Assembly: GCA_036406595.1 (NCBI GenBank)
Contig: DASXAR010000063.1
Span: 1 to 64,000, forward strand
Direction: 5' to 3'
Length of the DNA: 64,000 bases
Source: VRUE01 sp036406595
Lineage (GTDB): Bacteria > Actinomycetota > Thermoleophilia > Solirubrobacterales > 70-9
Shown here: one piece after another, positions 23,613-32,264 of the stretch
Numbering within the stretch: the stretch's first letter is position 1
Layout of the letters: each line of letters starts with the position of its first letter
Program-made: the position numbers and the translations under genes
Notes under the pieces: model-generated
Seen by the model: the letters and a program-made list of their open reading frames with translations, nothing else
The model's database searches: none
What the model was told of the DNA's origin: nothing

Positions 23613-24827
23613 TCAGATCTTGTGTCTCTGCAGGAGCTTTTTGCCGATCACCATGCGCTGGATCTCGGAGGTCCCCTCGCCGATCAGAAGCAGCGGCGCA
23701 TCGCGGTAGAGGCGCTCGATCTCGTACTCCTTCGAGTAGCCGTAGCCGCCGTGGATGCGGAACGCCTCCTCGACGCACTCCTTCCCCGTCTCGGAGGCGA
23801 GCAGCTTTGCCATCCCGGCCTCGAGGTCGGAGCGCTCGCCGGCGTCCTTGAGACGCGCCGCCTTGCGGGTCAGCAGGCGCGCCGCCTCGACCTTGGTCGC
23901 CATGTCCGCGAGCTTGAACTGGATCGCCTGATGCTGGGCGATCGGCTTGCCGAAGGTCTTGCGCTCCTGGCTGTAGCGGAGCGCCAGCTCGAGCGCCCGC
24001 TGGGCGATCCCGACGCCGCGGGCGGCGACGTTGACCCGCCCGACCTCGAGCGCGTCCATCATCTGCACGAAGCCCTGGCCCAGGCCCTCCTCCTCGCCGC
24101 CGAGGATCCGCTCGGGCGGGCAGCGATAGCCGTCATAGACGAGCTCGGTCGACTCGACGCCCTTGTAGCCCATCTTCTTGATCTTCGGCGGAATCGTCAG
24201 CCCCGCGAAGTCCCCCTCGTTGACGTCCTTCCAGGGCTCCTTCTCCGTGATGAAGCAGGTCATTCCCTTGTAGGGCGGGTCCGCCTTCGGATCGCTCTTC
24301 ATCAGCACGAAGACGACGCCCGAGCCGAGGCCGTTGGTCACCCACATCTTCTGCCCGTTCAGCTCCCAGCTGCCGTCCTCGGCCTTCTTCGCGGTGGCCT
24401 TGATTCCCTGCACGTCGGAGCCGACCTCCGGCTCGGAGAGCGAGAAGGCGGCGCGGATCTCGCCGCTGGCCATCTTCGGCAGGAAATGGTCGCGCTGCTC
24501 ATCGGTGCCGAACTTCATCAGCAGGTAGGAGCCGATGAAGTGGGTGTTGACGACGCCCGAGATCGATATCCATCCGCGCGAGAGCTCTTCGACGATCATC
24601 GCGTAGGTCGTCAGGTCGAGGCCCATGCCCCCGTACTGCTCGGGGATCGTGACGCCGAACAGGCCGAGCTCCTTCATCTGCTCGACGATCGGCTCCGGAA
24701 AGGTGTCCTCGTGGTCGTAGTGCTCGGCGTTGGGGATGATCTGCTCGTCGACGAACTGGCGCACCATCTCGGTGATGTCGCGCTGGATCTCGGTCTGTTC
24801 GCTGCGAGCAGCTGCCTCTACTGCCAT
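23613..24827 (-). CDS. mcd: acyl-CoA dehydrogenase, probable methylsuccinyl-CoA dehydrogenase
   Basis: This 404-residue FAD enzyme has typical acyl-CoA dehydrogenase motifs: FSLSEPEVGSDVQGIKA (FAD region), MWVTNGLGSG, ALEVGRVNVAARGVG, IHGGYGYSKEYEIERLYRD and the catalytic Glu384 in GEGTSEIQR. In the EMC pathway such an enzyme oxidises methylsuccinyl-CoA to mesaconyl-CoA. It has normal actinobacterial length without the N-terminal extension of proteobacterial Mcd. Substrate specificity is inferred from nearby mcl, ecm, ccr and mch; a generic short-chain role is the alternative. The ATG is preceded by AGGTGAG. Confidence 0.78.
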   Translation of the reverse strand: MAVEAAARSEQTEIQRDITEMVRQFVDEQIIPNAEHYDHEDTFPEPIVEQMKELGLFGVTIPEQYGGMGLDLTTYAMIVEELSRGWISISGVVNTHFIGSYLLMKFGTDEQRDHFLPKMASGEIRAAFSLSEPEVGSDVQGIKATAKKAEDGSWELNGQKMWVTNGLGSGVVFVLMKSDPKADPPYKGMTCFITEKEPWKDVNEGDFAGLTIPPKIKKMGYKGVESTELVYDGYRCPPERILGGEEEGLGQGFVQMMDALEVGRVNVAARGVGIAQRALELALRYSQERKTFGKPIAQHQAIQFKLADMATKVEAARLLTRKAARLKDAGERSDLEAGMAKLLASETGKECVEEAFRIHGGYGYSKEYEIERLYRDAPLLLIGEGTSEIQRMVIGKKLLQRHKI

Positions 24828-24882
24828 CTCACCTGCTTTCTCGAGGGTGGCGGAGGGCGAAGGATATCGGCGCGCGAGAGGT

Positions 24883-25233
24883 TCAGCTCGCGCGTCTGGA
24901 GCCCGGCCTGACCCGAGCCTCGCAGGCCCGGTCCAGATCGGCCAGGTAGACGAGAACGGCGTGTGCGGCGAGCTGCTCGACCGTCACGCCCTCGACCTCG
25001 CGCGCCTCCCGCTCGAGAACCGACTCGAGCTGCGGGTCGACGCCCAGCTCGACCAGCTCGACCGGCCGCTCGGCCAGCCTCTCGCCCAGAAAGCGCGGGT
25101 ATCGGGGAGGCCGCGTGCCGGAGCGGAGCATCTCGACGTAGTGCCGGAGGGCGCCATGGACACCGACGGCAACCTCACATCCGAGGCGCTCTTCGATACC
25201 GGATCGCGCGAATCTGCCGAGACTGACGTTCAT
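24883..25233 (-). CDS. small paralogous protein (family member 1), RHH/antitoxin-like
   Basis: This 116-residue protein starts at ATG 25233 after a GGGA site. It aligns with two other proteins in the window (59013-59366 and 59501-59836) through a shared order: FAR-type N-terminus, ALRHYVEMLRSG, PPRYPRFL, LGVDPQLESVLEREA and a C-terminal HAVLVYLADLDRA. The short N-terminal strand and helices could form a ribbon-helix-helix-like DNA-binding unit, but this is a guess. No toxin partner is obvious. It lies 55 bp upstream of mcd on the same strand. Confidence 0.6.
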   Translation of the reverse strand: MNVSLGRFARSGIEERLGCEVAVGVHGALRHYVEMLRSGTRPPRYPRFLGERLAERPVELVELGVDPQLESVLEREAREVEGVTVEQLAAHAVLVYLADLDRACEARVRPGSRRAS

Positions 25234-25345
25234 TTTCCCTGCAGATCCAACTGTTCGGCCGTGCGGCGCTTTCACTCCGAGGCGCCCAATCATCCTAAGT
25301 TCAATCCCCCCAGGGCGAAGCGGCTGAAATTCGGATGACCCGGGC

Positions 25346-25735
25346 TCATTGCGAGAGGGGCACCCGCTGAAGGCGGCGAAGGCGCTCGGCGACCTGATCG
25401 GCTCGAGCGCTGAAGTCGTCCATCGGGTCCCCCGAAAACGACCCGTCGGAAGCCGAGTGGTCGGTGGTCGAGGAGGGCCGGCCGGGGGGCGGGACGATGC
25501 GCCGCCGCACCGAGGAGGCGACCGCGGCGCTTGCCCGCTGCGCGAGGTTCGCCGCCCGCTTTGCCTGCTCGGCGGCGTCGAGCGCCGCCGCGCCGACTGT
25601 CATCACCGCCGCTTCGGAGGCGCGCGCCGTCGCAACCGCCTCATCGATTCGACCGACAAGCTCGGTGATCGTCGGCGGAGCGGCCTCCGCCGGAAGCCGC
25701 CATTCATCGGTGCTCGCACCCGCGGCTGGATCCAT
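25346..25735 (-). CDS. hypothetical helical protein, 129 aa
   Basis: An Ala/Arg-rich mostly helical protein: ITELVGRIDEAVATARASEAAV, then AALDAAEQAKRAANLAQRASAAV, suggest an amphipathic coiled coil. A Pro/Ser-rich linker and a last helix (DDFSARADQVAERLRRLQ) follow. The ATG at 25735 has a GAGGGGG site and avoids the long overlap with mcl of the maximal frame. It is divergent from mcl, 79 bp apart. The function is unknown. Confidence 0.55.
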   Translation of the reverse strand: MDPAAGASTDEWRLPAEAAPPTITELVGRIDEAVATARASEAAVMTVGAAALDAAEQAKRAANLAQRASAAVASSVRRRIVPPPGRPSSTTDHSASDGSFSGDPMDDFSARADQVAERLRRLQRVPLSQ

Positions 25736-25797
25736 GTCCCCCTCATACGGCGGCGACGAACCGATCCCTGCGCCGATCAACGAATGTCCTGTCCCGC

Positions 25798-25803
25798 TAG
25801 ATT
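25798..25803 (+). promoter_or_regulatory. -10 box for mcl
   Basis: TAGATT lies 11 nt before the ATG at 25815, which lacks a ribosome-binding site. This supports that start over longer in-frame extensions. Confidence 0.45.
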
Positions 25804-25814
25804 TCCGGGCCGCC

Positions 25815-26867
25815 ATGAGAAACCCCAGAGACTTCTTCGAGCCATTGGCGATCGGCGCCCCCGAGCCGCTCCGCGAGATACCAGTCACGCCCTCGCGGAT
25901 GATCCACTTCCTCGACTTCTCCAACGAGAAGATGGTCGCCAAGGCTGCCGACATCGCCAGCAAGACCGACATCCTGCTCGGCAATCTCGAGGATGCGATC
26001 CCGGTCGACCGCAAGGAGGCCGCCCGCCAGGGCCTGATCCAGGCGGCCAAGGAGTCCGACTTCGGCCAGACCTCGCTCTGGACGAGGGTGAATGCCCTGG
26101 AGAGCCCCTGGGTGCTCGACGACCTGACCACCCTGGTCGGCGAGATCGGCGACCAGCTCGAGGTGGTGATGGTGCCCAAGGTCGAGGGCGCCTGGGACAT
26201 CCACTACGTCGATCGCCTGCTGGCCCAGCTGGAGGCCAGAGCCGGCCTCGAGCGGCCGATCCTTGTGCACGCGATCCTCGAGACGGCGCAGGGCGTGGTG
26301 AACGTCGAGGAGATCGCGGCCGCGAGCCCCCGCATGCAGGGGATGAGCTTCGGTCCGGCCGACCTCGCCGCCTCGCGACGGATGAAGACGACCAGGGTCG
26401 GCGGCGGTCACCCCGGGTACCGCGTCATGGAGGACCCGGCGGACCCCGAGAACCCCGAGAGCAACCGGGTCAGCGCCCAGCAGGATCCGTGGCACTACTC
26501 GATCGCCCGCATGGTCGATGCCTGCGCCTCGACGGGAATCCTCCCGTTCTACGGGCCGTTCGGCGACATCAAGGACACCGCCGGCTGCGAAACGCAGTTT
26601 CGCGCGGCCTTCCTTCTGGGATGCGTCGGCGCATGGTCCCTCCATCCGGTCCAGATCGAGATTGCGAAAAAAGTCTTCAGCCCGCCCGCCGAGGAGGTTC
26701 GCTTCGCCCGAAAGGTGCTGGAGGCGATCCCCGACGGCGCCGGCGTCCACATGATCGACGGCAAGATGCAGGACGACGCGACCTGGAAGCAGTGCAAGGT
26801 GATGGTCGAGTTGGCCGAACTTCTCGCACAGAAGGACCCGGAGCTGGCCGAGGCCTACGGGCTGTAG
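25815..26867 (+). CDS. mcl: L-malyl-CoA / beta-methylmalyl-CoA lyase (HpcH/HpaI, CitE-like)
   Basis: This 350-residue TIM-barrel lyase has motifs ILLGNLEDAIP (Glu59/Asp60), WTRVNALESPWVLDDL, MVPKVEGAWDI, HAILETAQGVVNVEEIA and MSFGPADLAASRR, giving the Arg, Glu and Asp set that binds Mg2+ and the CoA ester. In the EMC pathway it splits beta-methylmalyl-CoA into glyoxylate and propionyl-CoA. The length and the FGPADLAA and GGGHPGYRV segments match the actinobacterial Mcl group rather than citrate lyase CitE, which is shorter. A downstream thioesterase or malyl-CoA hydrolase is not seen. Confidence 0.85.
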   Translation: MRNPRDFFEPLAIGAPEPLREIPVTPSRMIHFLDFSNEKMVAKAADIASKTDILLGNLEDAIPVDRKEAARQGLIQAAKESDFGQTSLWTRVNALESPWVLDDLTTLVGEIGDQLEVVMVPKVEGAWDIHYVDRLLAQLEARAGLERPILVHAILETAQGVVNVEEIAAASPRMQGMSFGPADLAASRRMKTTRVGGGHPGYRVMEDPADPENPESNRVSAQQDPWHYSIARMVDACASTGILPFYGPFGDIKDTAGCETQFRAAFLLGCVGAWSLHPVQIEIAKKVFSPPAEEVRFARKVLEAIPDGAGVHMIDGKMQDDATWKQCKVMVELAELLAQKDPELAEAYGL

Positions 26868-26890
26868 TTGCGGCCTGCGGCGGGCGCGCG

Positions 26891-26896
26891 GATAAT
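26891..26896 (+). promoter_or_regulatory. -10 box for the beta-helix protein gene
   Basis: GATAAT ends 6 nt before the ATG at 26903, with no ribosome-binding site. This leaderless arrangement fixes the start directly at the signal peptide. Confidence 0.5.
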
Positions 26897-26902
26897 CGCG
26901 GC

Positions 26903-28705
26903 ATGCGCTGGTCGGTCCTGAGCCTGTTGGTAGCGCTGGCCTGCGCCTTCCCAAGCAGCAGCCTGGCCGCCACGCGGTTCGTCGCGAACGGTGGTCTCGA
27001 CAACACCGACTGCACGAGCTCCGGGGCGCCGTGCGCGACCGTGAGTCACGCCACGGAAGTGGCGGCGAACGGCGACACGATCCAGATCGCGGCCGGCGTC
27101 TACAACGAATCCGTCCAGACCGGCAAGGTGCTGACTTTCGTCGGGGCGGGGGCCGGCACACTCGGCGGCATTCCGGCCGCCACCCTGATCCGTGGGCCGG
27201 CGGGGAGCAGCTCCTCAGGCTCCCCGGCGCTGGTGCTGCCAAACGGCGGAACCGTGAAATCCCTGCGCGCCCAAGGGGGACAGGGAGACAACGCGGCCGA
27301 AATCTCCGGCTTCAACGGCGGAGAAGGAATCGTCTATCACTCGGGCGCGCCGGGGGCATCGGCCCTTCGTCTCGAAGACGCCGTCGTCGTCGGGGGCGCC
27401 GGGGGTAATGGGGCCATCGTGCCGGGTGGCGGTGGCGTCGGGATCGATGCGGAAAGCGGCCCGGGAGGGGTCGCGTTCACCTCCGAGGGCAGTGAATTCG
27501 CCGGAGGCTCGGGTTTCGGTGGAGCCGGCGCGGTCTGGGTGTCCGGCCAGGGAGCAACGGCGACGCTCTTGGACTCACGGCTGGGCGACGTCGGGCCGGC
27601 GGGATCGGGGATCACCGGCTTCAACGGGGCCGCGGTGACGCTCGAATCGGTCGACGTCGACGTCGCGCGACCGGCCGCGACCATCTACGAGGGGACGATG
27701 AGGATCGTCCGCAGCCGGCTCGAGGGAGGCTTCGCGCTCAGTGTCGAAACGAGCTCGGGCGACCACGCCTCAGTGGACCTCATCGACAGCCTCGCCACCT
27801 CGACCGAAGCGGTGGCCGCTGACATCGACGCCGAAGGAGCCGGCTCCTCCTCCATTCTGAACGCCCAGGGCTCGACCCTGATCGCATTCGGGGGCATCGC
27901 AGCCGTCCGTGCCCTCCGCCGCGAAGGCGCCGACGCGGCGACCGCCACGCTGCGCAACTCGATCGCCCGCCACCTGCCGTCTGCGGGGAAACCGAATTTC
28001 GACCTCTTCGCGGACGGAGGCAGAATCGATGCGGACTTCTCGAGCTTCACGACGAGGGTCGAGGAAAACGGCGGCATCGTGTCCGCGCCGGGGAGCGCCG
28101 GCAACGTCGCCGGCGATCCGCTGCTCGCCGACCCGAGCAGGGGCGACTTCGCGCCCGCGCCCGCCTCACCGCTGATCGACCGCGGCGACCCGGGCATCGC
28201 CGGGGCGGGAGAGCTCGATCTCGCCGGATCGCCCCGGAGCCTGGACGGGAATCTCGACTGCGTTGCCGCCCCGGACATCGGCGCCTTCGAGGTGACTGGC
28301 CAGAGCGCGACCTGCCCAGACGCCCGGCCGGTCGTCTCCCGCTTCGGGATGACGAATCGCGCCTTCGCCCCCAAGGGCGGGCGCCGCAGCAAGCGCGCTC
28401 ACGGCTCGGCAAGAGGCAAGCGCGTGAAGCACGGGACGAAGTTCACCTACACGCTCTCGGAGCCGGCACGGGTGAAGATCGCGATCGAGCGCAGGGCGCC
28501 GAAGAGGCGAAAGGGCGGGCGGCGCTTCGCGAAGGCGACGACGCTGACGTCGAGGAAAGGCGCGGGCCGCCAGTCCACTTCGTTCTCGGGCCGGGTCAGG
28601 GGCAGGGGGCTGAAGCCCGGTCGCTACCGGGCGACGATCGTCGCGACCGACGGCGCCGGCCAGACCTCGGCGCCGCGGCGGATCAATTTCCGAATCCTCC
28701 GCTGA
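26903..28705 (+). CDS. secreted right-handed beta-helix protein
   Basis: About 600 residues. A signal peptide (1-23) is followed by TRFVANGGLDNTDCTSSGAPCATVSHA, cut here to its core CATVSHA, a start common in parallel beta-helix repeat proteins. Many Gly/Val/Asp-rich coils follow (DSRLGDVG, ESVDVDVAR, RSRLEGG) up to a choice-of-anchor-like DIGAFEV end near 470. A basic linker precedes a C-terminal Ig-like domain (FTYTLSEPARVKIAIE, LKPGRYRATIVATDGAGQTS). It is probably surface-exposed and may bind or cleave polysaccharide, but no lyase residues can be assigned. Confidence 0.8.
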   Translation: MRWSVLSLLVALACAFPSSSLAATRFVANGGLDNTDCTSSGAPCATVSHATEVAANGDTIQIAAGVYNESVQTGKVLTFVGAGAGTLGGIPAATLIRGPAGSSSSGSPALVLPNGGTVKSLRAQGGQGDNAAEISGFNGGEGIVYHSGAPGASALRLEDAVVVGGAGGNGAIVPGGGGVGIDAESGPGGVAFTSEGSEFAGGSGFGGAGAVWVSGQGATATLLDSRLGDVGPAGSGITGFNGAAVTLESVDVDVARPAATIYEGTMRIVRSRLEGGFALSVETSSGDHASVDLIDSLATSTEAVAADIDAEGAGSSSILNAQGSTLIAFGGIAAVRALRREGADAATATLRNSIARHLPSAGKPNFDLFADGGRIDADFSSFTTRVEENGGIVSAPGSAGNVAGDPLLADPSRGDFAPAPASPLIDRGDPGIAGAGELDLAGSPRSLDGNLDCVAAPDIGAFEVTGQSATCPDARPVVSRFGMTNRAFAPKGGRRSKRAHGSARGKRVKHGTKFTYTLSEPARVKIAIERRAPKRRKGGRRFAKATTLTSRKGAGRQSTSFSGRVRGRGLKPGRYRATIVATDGAGQTSAPRRINFRILR

Positions 28706-28718
28706 CCCCCACCCGACC

Positions 28719-29357
28719 TCAGCTTAGGTCGGTGAACGAACGCAGCTCGACGCCCCTCGCCGCGATCGCGGCCCTCACCGCCGGGTCGCAGAGAGTGCGC
28801 AGCTCCAGCTCGCGCTCCGGACCATAGGACGACTCCGCCTCGACTCCGATGCCGGGATGGCATCCCAGCTCCGTCCAACCGCCGGGCAGGGCCTCGATGA
28901 TCTCGATGAGGCGCCCCACCGAGACGTTCTCGGGGGATGGCCTGCCGCCTCTGCGACCGTAGAAGCCGCCCTCGAAGCGGATCCGCCCCGCGCGTAGGGG
29001 AATTCCGAGCTCGGCGGCGATCGCGCCGGCGGCCGAGGCGACGGGCCCGCTCCTGTGGACGTGGTGATGCGAATCGATATGGCTTGGATCGCGGCCGATG
29101 AGGCGGCGGAACGCCGTCAGCTGCGACCTGCACTCGGCGGCCCCGGATTCGCTCGCAACCTCGAGGTGTAGCCCGACCGACATGGAGGTGAGCCCTGCCG
29201 CCATCTCGGCCCCGGCTGCGGCCGCCGGCCGCCGCACCATCAGGCTCGCGCTGGTGACGATGCCGCGCCGGTGCGCCTCCGCGATCCCCTCGTTGACGCC
29301 GGGAGACATTCCGAGATCGTCGGCGTTGACGACCAGGCGCGGAATCGGATCATTCAT
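28719..29357 (-). CDS. YdjC/ChbG-type carbohydrate deacetylase
   Basis: This 212-residue TIM-barrel-like enzyme has the YdjC metal motif NADDLGMSPGVNEGI at the start and SHIDSHHHVHR near residue 95, with a late GCHPGI segment. These supply the Asp and His ligands for the divalent metal. Family members remove acetyl groups from chito-oligosaccharides or related amino sugars. The ATG at 29357 places NADDLG correctly; an upstream in-frame start would add 12 basic residues. It borders the polysaccharide region, which suits a role in amino-sugar modification. Confidence 0.85.
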   Translation of the reverse strand: MNDPIPRLVVNADDLGMSPGVNEGIAEAHRRGIVTSASLMVRRPAAAAGAEMAAGLTSMSVGLHLEVASESGAAECRSQLTAFRRLIGRDPSHIDSHHHVHRSGPVASAAGAIAAELGIPLRAGRIRFEGGFYGRRGGRPSPENVSVGRLIEIIEALPGGWTELGCHPGIGVEAESSYGPERELELRTLCDPAVRAAIAARGVELRSFTDLS

Positions 29358-29599
29358 CGCCGGCCGCCTACCCGTTAGTCGGCGGGAGCGCACCGCAGAA
29401 CCTGCACCCGGTCGCTCCCTGAAGCGAAAAACGGCCGCCGCCCGGCTGCAACGCGCTAACGTGTTTCTGGGTGGCCGCCGATACGCAGTATTGAAGTCGA
29501 CTCAACGAGCAAGACAACTTTAGGAGCCGCGCCGCGTTTCTAAAGAAGCATCACGAAACCGGGCCTCCACTCCCCCGCCACCGAAAGCCCAGCCACCAC
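29358..29599. other. divergent intergenic region before the glycan operon
   Basis: This 242-bp region lies between the divergent deacetylase and the first glycosyltransferase gene. It is less GC-rich than its surroundings in its middle part and contains a short palindrome AGTCGACT at 29495-29502 within TTGAAGTCGACTCAA. No gene, RNA or clear promoter pair was recognised. It presumably holds the operon promoter. Confidence 0.4.
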
Positions 29600-31225
29600 A
29601 TGCGCCCGACAGCAGAGCTGCCTCTAGATCGTCCCCTTCCCGAACCCCCCAAACGCCGTGAAGCGATCGTCCAGGACAGACCCACCCTGGGCAGCCTGCC
29701 CCGAACGAGCCGTGGGCTCGGGTGGTGGCTTCTGCCGACGATCGACTTCATCGCCGCTGTCCTGGCGCTGGTTGGCGTGGCGCTCGCGAGCGGGGTCAAC
29801 ATCTTCCCCGCTCTTCCGCTCTCCCCTCTCCTCCTGGTCGGCGTAAACGGCGCCCTGGGCGTCTACGGCTCGCGGCCCACCAAGGGAGTGTTCGGCGGCG
29901 AGAACGGGATGGCATGGCCGGTGATCCGGCTTCTGGCTGCGGCGCTCTTCGCCTGGTCGGCGTCCCTGCTGGCGCCTTTGAGCGCTGCCTACCAGCTCAG
30001 CCTCTGGACGCTTTTCGTCGTCATGGACGGCTCCGCCCGGGCCATCGTGGCTCCGTATCTTCAGAAGCTGGATCGGGTCGAGCGATGGGTGCTTGTCGGG
30101 GACCACGCGACCGCCGAACGGCTGCGCGCCTACGCGCCACTGCGAGCCTACGCCAGCATCGTCTCCACGATCACGCCGCCGGTGGAGGGCGAGGACGAGG
30201 ATCGCTCCCGCGTCTCGACTCTCGAGGTCATCGACCGCTACGGCGCGGACCGCGTGGTGATCGGCACCCAGCACGCCGACGACGAGGGCCTGCTCGACCT
30301 CGTTCGCGAATTCAAGTCGATGGGGATGCCGGTCAGCATGCTGCCCCGCCCGCTCGACCTGCTCGAGGCGCCGGTCGCGACTCCAAGCCAGGTGGGTGGC
30401 GTTCCGCTGATCGACGTTCAGGCGCTGGCGACCCGCAGGTCGGTGCCGTACTCGGGCCCGGACCGACGCAGAGAACGGCGCACGCTGGTGAGCGTGGTCG
30501 TGCCCGCCATGAACGAGGAGAAGAACATCGGCCACGTGCTGAGCCGCCTTCCGGACGACATCCACGAGGTGATCCTGGTCGATGGAAACTCCCAGGACGC
30601 CACGGTCGAGGCGGCCAGCCGCGCCTACCCCGGAATCCGCGTGCTGACGCAAAGTGGCCGCGGCAAGGGCGACGCCTTCCGGACCGGATTCGCGGCGGTC
30701 ACCGGCAACCTCATCGTCATGCTCGACGCTGACGGCTCGGCCGATCCGGCCGAGATATCGCGCTTCGTCGAGGCGCTCGAGGCGGGCGCCGACTTCGCCA
30801 AGGGCTCCCGATTCCTGGAGGGCGGCGGCAGCGCCGACATCACGCCGATTCGGCAGCTGGGCAACGCCGTGCTTAGCGGCACCGCAAATCTCCTTCACGG
30901 AACCCATTTCACCGACCTCTGCTATGGCTACAACGCCTTCTGGGCCCGCTGCCTCCCCTTCATCTCGATCGATGTCCCGGGCTTCGAGGTCGAGACCCTG
31001 ATCAACCTGCGCATCGCAGGGGCCGGGATGAAGATCACCGAGGTTCCCAGCTACGAGGCCGACCGGATCTCCGGGCAGAGCAACCTGAAGACGTTCCGCG
31101 ACGGGTTCCGGGTTCTCGGCACGATCCTCAGCGAGGCTCGGCGGCGGCGCACGATCAGGCGCGGCCACCAGCCCGCCCCCTCCTCGGTAAAGGTCCGGGA
31201 AGCCGAAACCGCCTCGGCGGCCTGA
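29600..31225 (+). CDS. fusion: WbaP-like N-terminal membrane/nucleotide domain plus GT2
   Basis: This 541-residue protein starts with about four hydrophobic helices (residues 40-150) and a Rossmann-like domain (WVLVGDHATAERLRAY, VIDRYGADRVVIGTQHADD), the same order as the N-terminus of polyprenyl-phosphate sugar-1-phosphate transferases. Their catalytic domain is missing; from about 295 it is replaced by a DPM1-type GT2 domain (VSVVVPAMNEEKNIGHVL, LVDGNSQD, MLDADGSADP, SRFLEGGG). It probably adds a sugar to a polyprenyl-phosphate carrier. It is first in the glycan operon. The fusion is unusual, and the ligand of the Rossmann part is unknown. Confidence 0.8.
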   Translation: MRPTAELPLDRPLPEPPKRREAIVQDRPTLGSLPRTSRGLGWWLLPTIDFIAAVLALVGVALASGVNIFPALPLSPLLLVGVNGALGVYGSRPTKGVFGGENGMAWPVIRLLAAALFAWSASLLAPLSAAYQLSLWTLFVVMDGSARAIVAPYLQKLDRVERWVLVGDHATAERLRAYAPLRAYASIVSTITPPVEGEDEDRSRVSTLEVIDRYGADRVVIGTQHADDEGLLDLVREFKSMGMPVSMLPRPLDLLEAPVATPSQVGGVPLIDVQALATRRSVPYSGPDRRRERRTLVSVVVPAMNEEKNIGHVLSRLPDDIHEVILVDGNSQDATVEAASRAYPGIRVLTQSGRGKGDAFRTGFAAVTGNLIVMLDADGSADPAEISRFVEALEAGADFAKGSRFLEGGGSADITPIRQLGNAVLSGTANLLHGTHFTDLCYGYNAFWARCLPFISIDVPGFEVETLINLRIAGAGMKITEVPSYEADRISGQSNLKTFRDGFRVLGTILSEARRRRTIRRGHQPAPSSVKVREAETASAA

Positions 31226-31292
31226 GCGGCACGGGACATACCATCCTCGCGGCCGAGGATGGGATGGGCGCGCGGCGAATCCAGTCGCAATC

Positions 31293-32264
31293 GTGACCGA
31301 GACGATTCAGAACAGCGTCTCCGTGGTCGTTCCCAGTTGGAGCTGGGATCGCCGCGACCAGCTCGGGCGCTGCCTGCGAGCGATCGAGCGCCAGACCCTC
31401 GTCCCGGCTGAGACGATCGTCGTCATCGACCACAACCCGAGGCTGCTCGATTGGACACGCGAGGGATTCCCCGAGATGCATGCGATCCCGAACCGCCATC
31501 GCCGTGGAGTGGTCGGCTGCCGAAATACGGGGGTCGAGGCCGCGCGAGGTGACGTGGTGGTGCTCACCGACGATGACACCGAGGCCGAGCCGACCTGGAT
31601 CGAGCGGCTCGAGTCCTGCTTCGCCGACCCCGCTGTGGTCGGGGTGACAGGCGAGCTGCTCCCCCAATGGGCCGGGGGGGAGCCCGCCTGGTACCCACCT
31701 GAGTTCTATTGGGTCTTCGGATGCAGCTACACCGGCCTGCCGGCCGAGGTCGCGCCGGTGCGCAATCCGATCGCCGCGAACATGGCGGTTCGCGCACGTC
31801 AGCTGCGTGAGATCGGCGGGTTCAGGGAGGGCGTCTCGCCGCGTCAGCTCTCGCACCGCGGCGTCGTCATCGCCGGAGGCCATGCTTTGGAGGACACCGA
31901 GCTCGGAATTCGGATCGGGCAGAGGTGGCCAGAGATGAGCTGGCTCTATCAACCCCACGCAACCGTGCGTCACGCGGTGACCCACGAGCAGGCGACGCTT
32001 GGATATCTCGTGCGGCGCAGCTTCGAGGAGGGCGCCAGCAAGGCACAGCTCGCCCAGCAGGTGGGCGCCCAGACCGGGCTCAGCTCCGAGCGCCGCTATG
32101 TCTCCGTCGTCCTCCCCCTGGGGTTGGCCCGAGGGATCTGGCAGACGTTGAAAGGCGATCGCCACGGCATCCTCCGCTCCCTCGCGATCCTGGTGGGACT
32201 GCTGAGCAGCGGGGCTGGATTTCTGGTCGGGGCTCTTTCCCGCGCCTGGCAGCGGTGGAAATGA
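31293..32264 (+). CDS. GT2 family glycosyltransferase
   Basis: This 323-residue enzyme has a GT-A fold: VSVVVPSWSWDRRDQLGRCL, NRHRRGVVGCRNTGVEAARGDVVVL cut to its key part GCRNTGVEAA, then the nucleotide-sugar metal site DDDTEAEP and a later HALEDTELGIRIGQRW acceptor segment. The C-terminal hydrophobic stretch (SLAILVGLLSSGAGFLVG) suggests membrane association. It overlaps the next gene by 4 bp (ATGA). The donor sugar is unknown. Confidence 0.85.
   Translation: MTETIQNSVSVVVPSWSWDRRDQLGRCLRAIERQTLVPAETIVVIDHNPRLLDWTREGFPEMHAIPNRHRRGVVGCRNTGVEAARGDVVVLTDDDTEAEPTWIERLESCFADPAVVGVTGELLPQWAGGEPAWYPPEFYWVFGCSYTGLPAEVAPVRNPIAANMAVRARQLREIGGFREGVSPRQLSHRGVVIAGGHALEDTELGIRIGQRWPEMSWLYQPHATVRHAVTHEQATLGYLVRRSFEEGASKAQLAQQVGAQTGLSSERRYVSVVLPLGLARGIWQTLKGDRHGILRSLAILVGLLSSGAGFLVGALSRAWQRWK

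Noticed and set aside
31925..32260. N-terminal extension of the GT2-GT4 gene into the preceding gene
   Set aside because: It would overlap a conserved GT2 coding sequence by over 300 bp; the ATGA overlap at 32261 gives a normal start.
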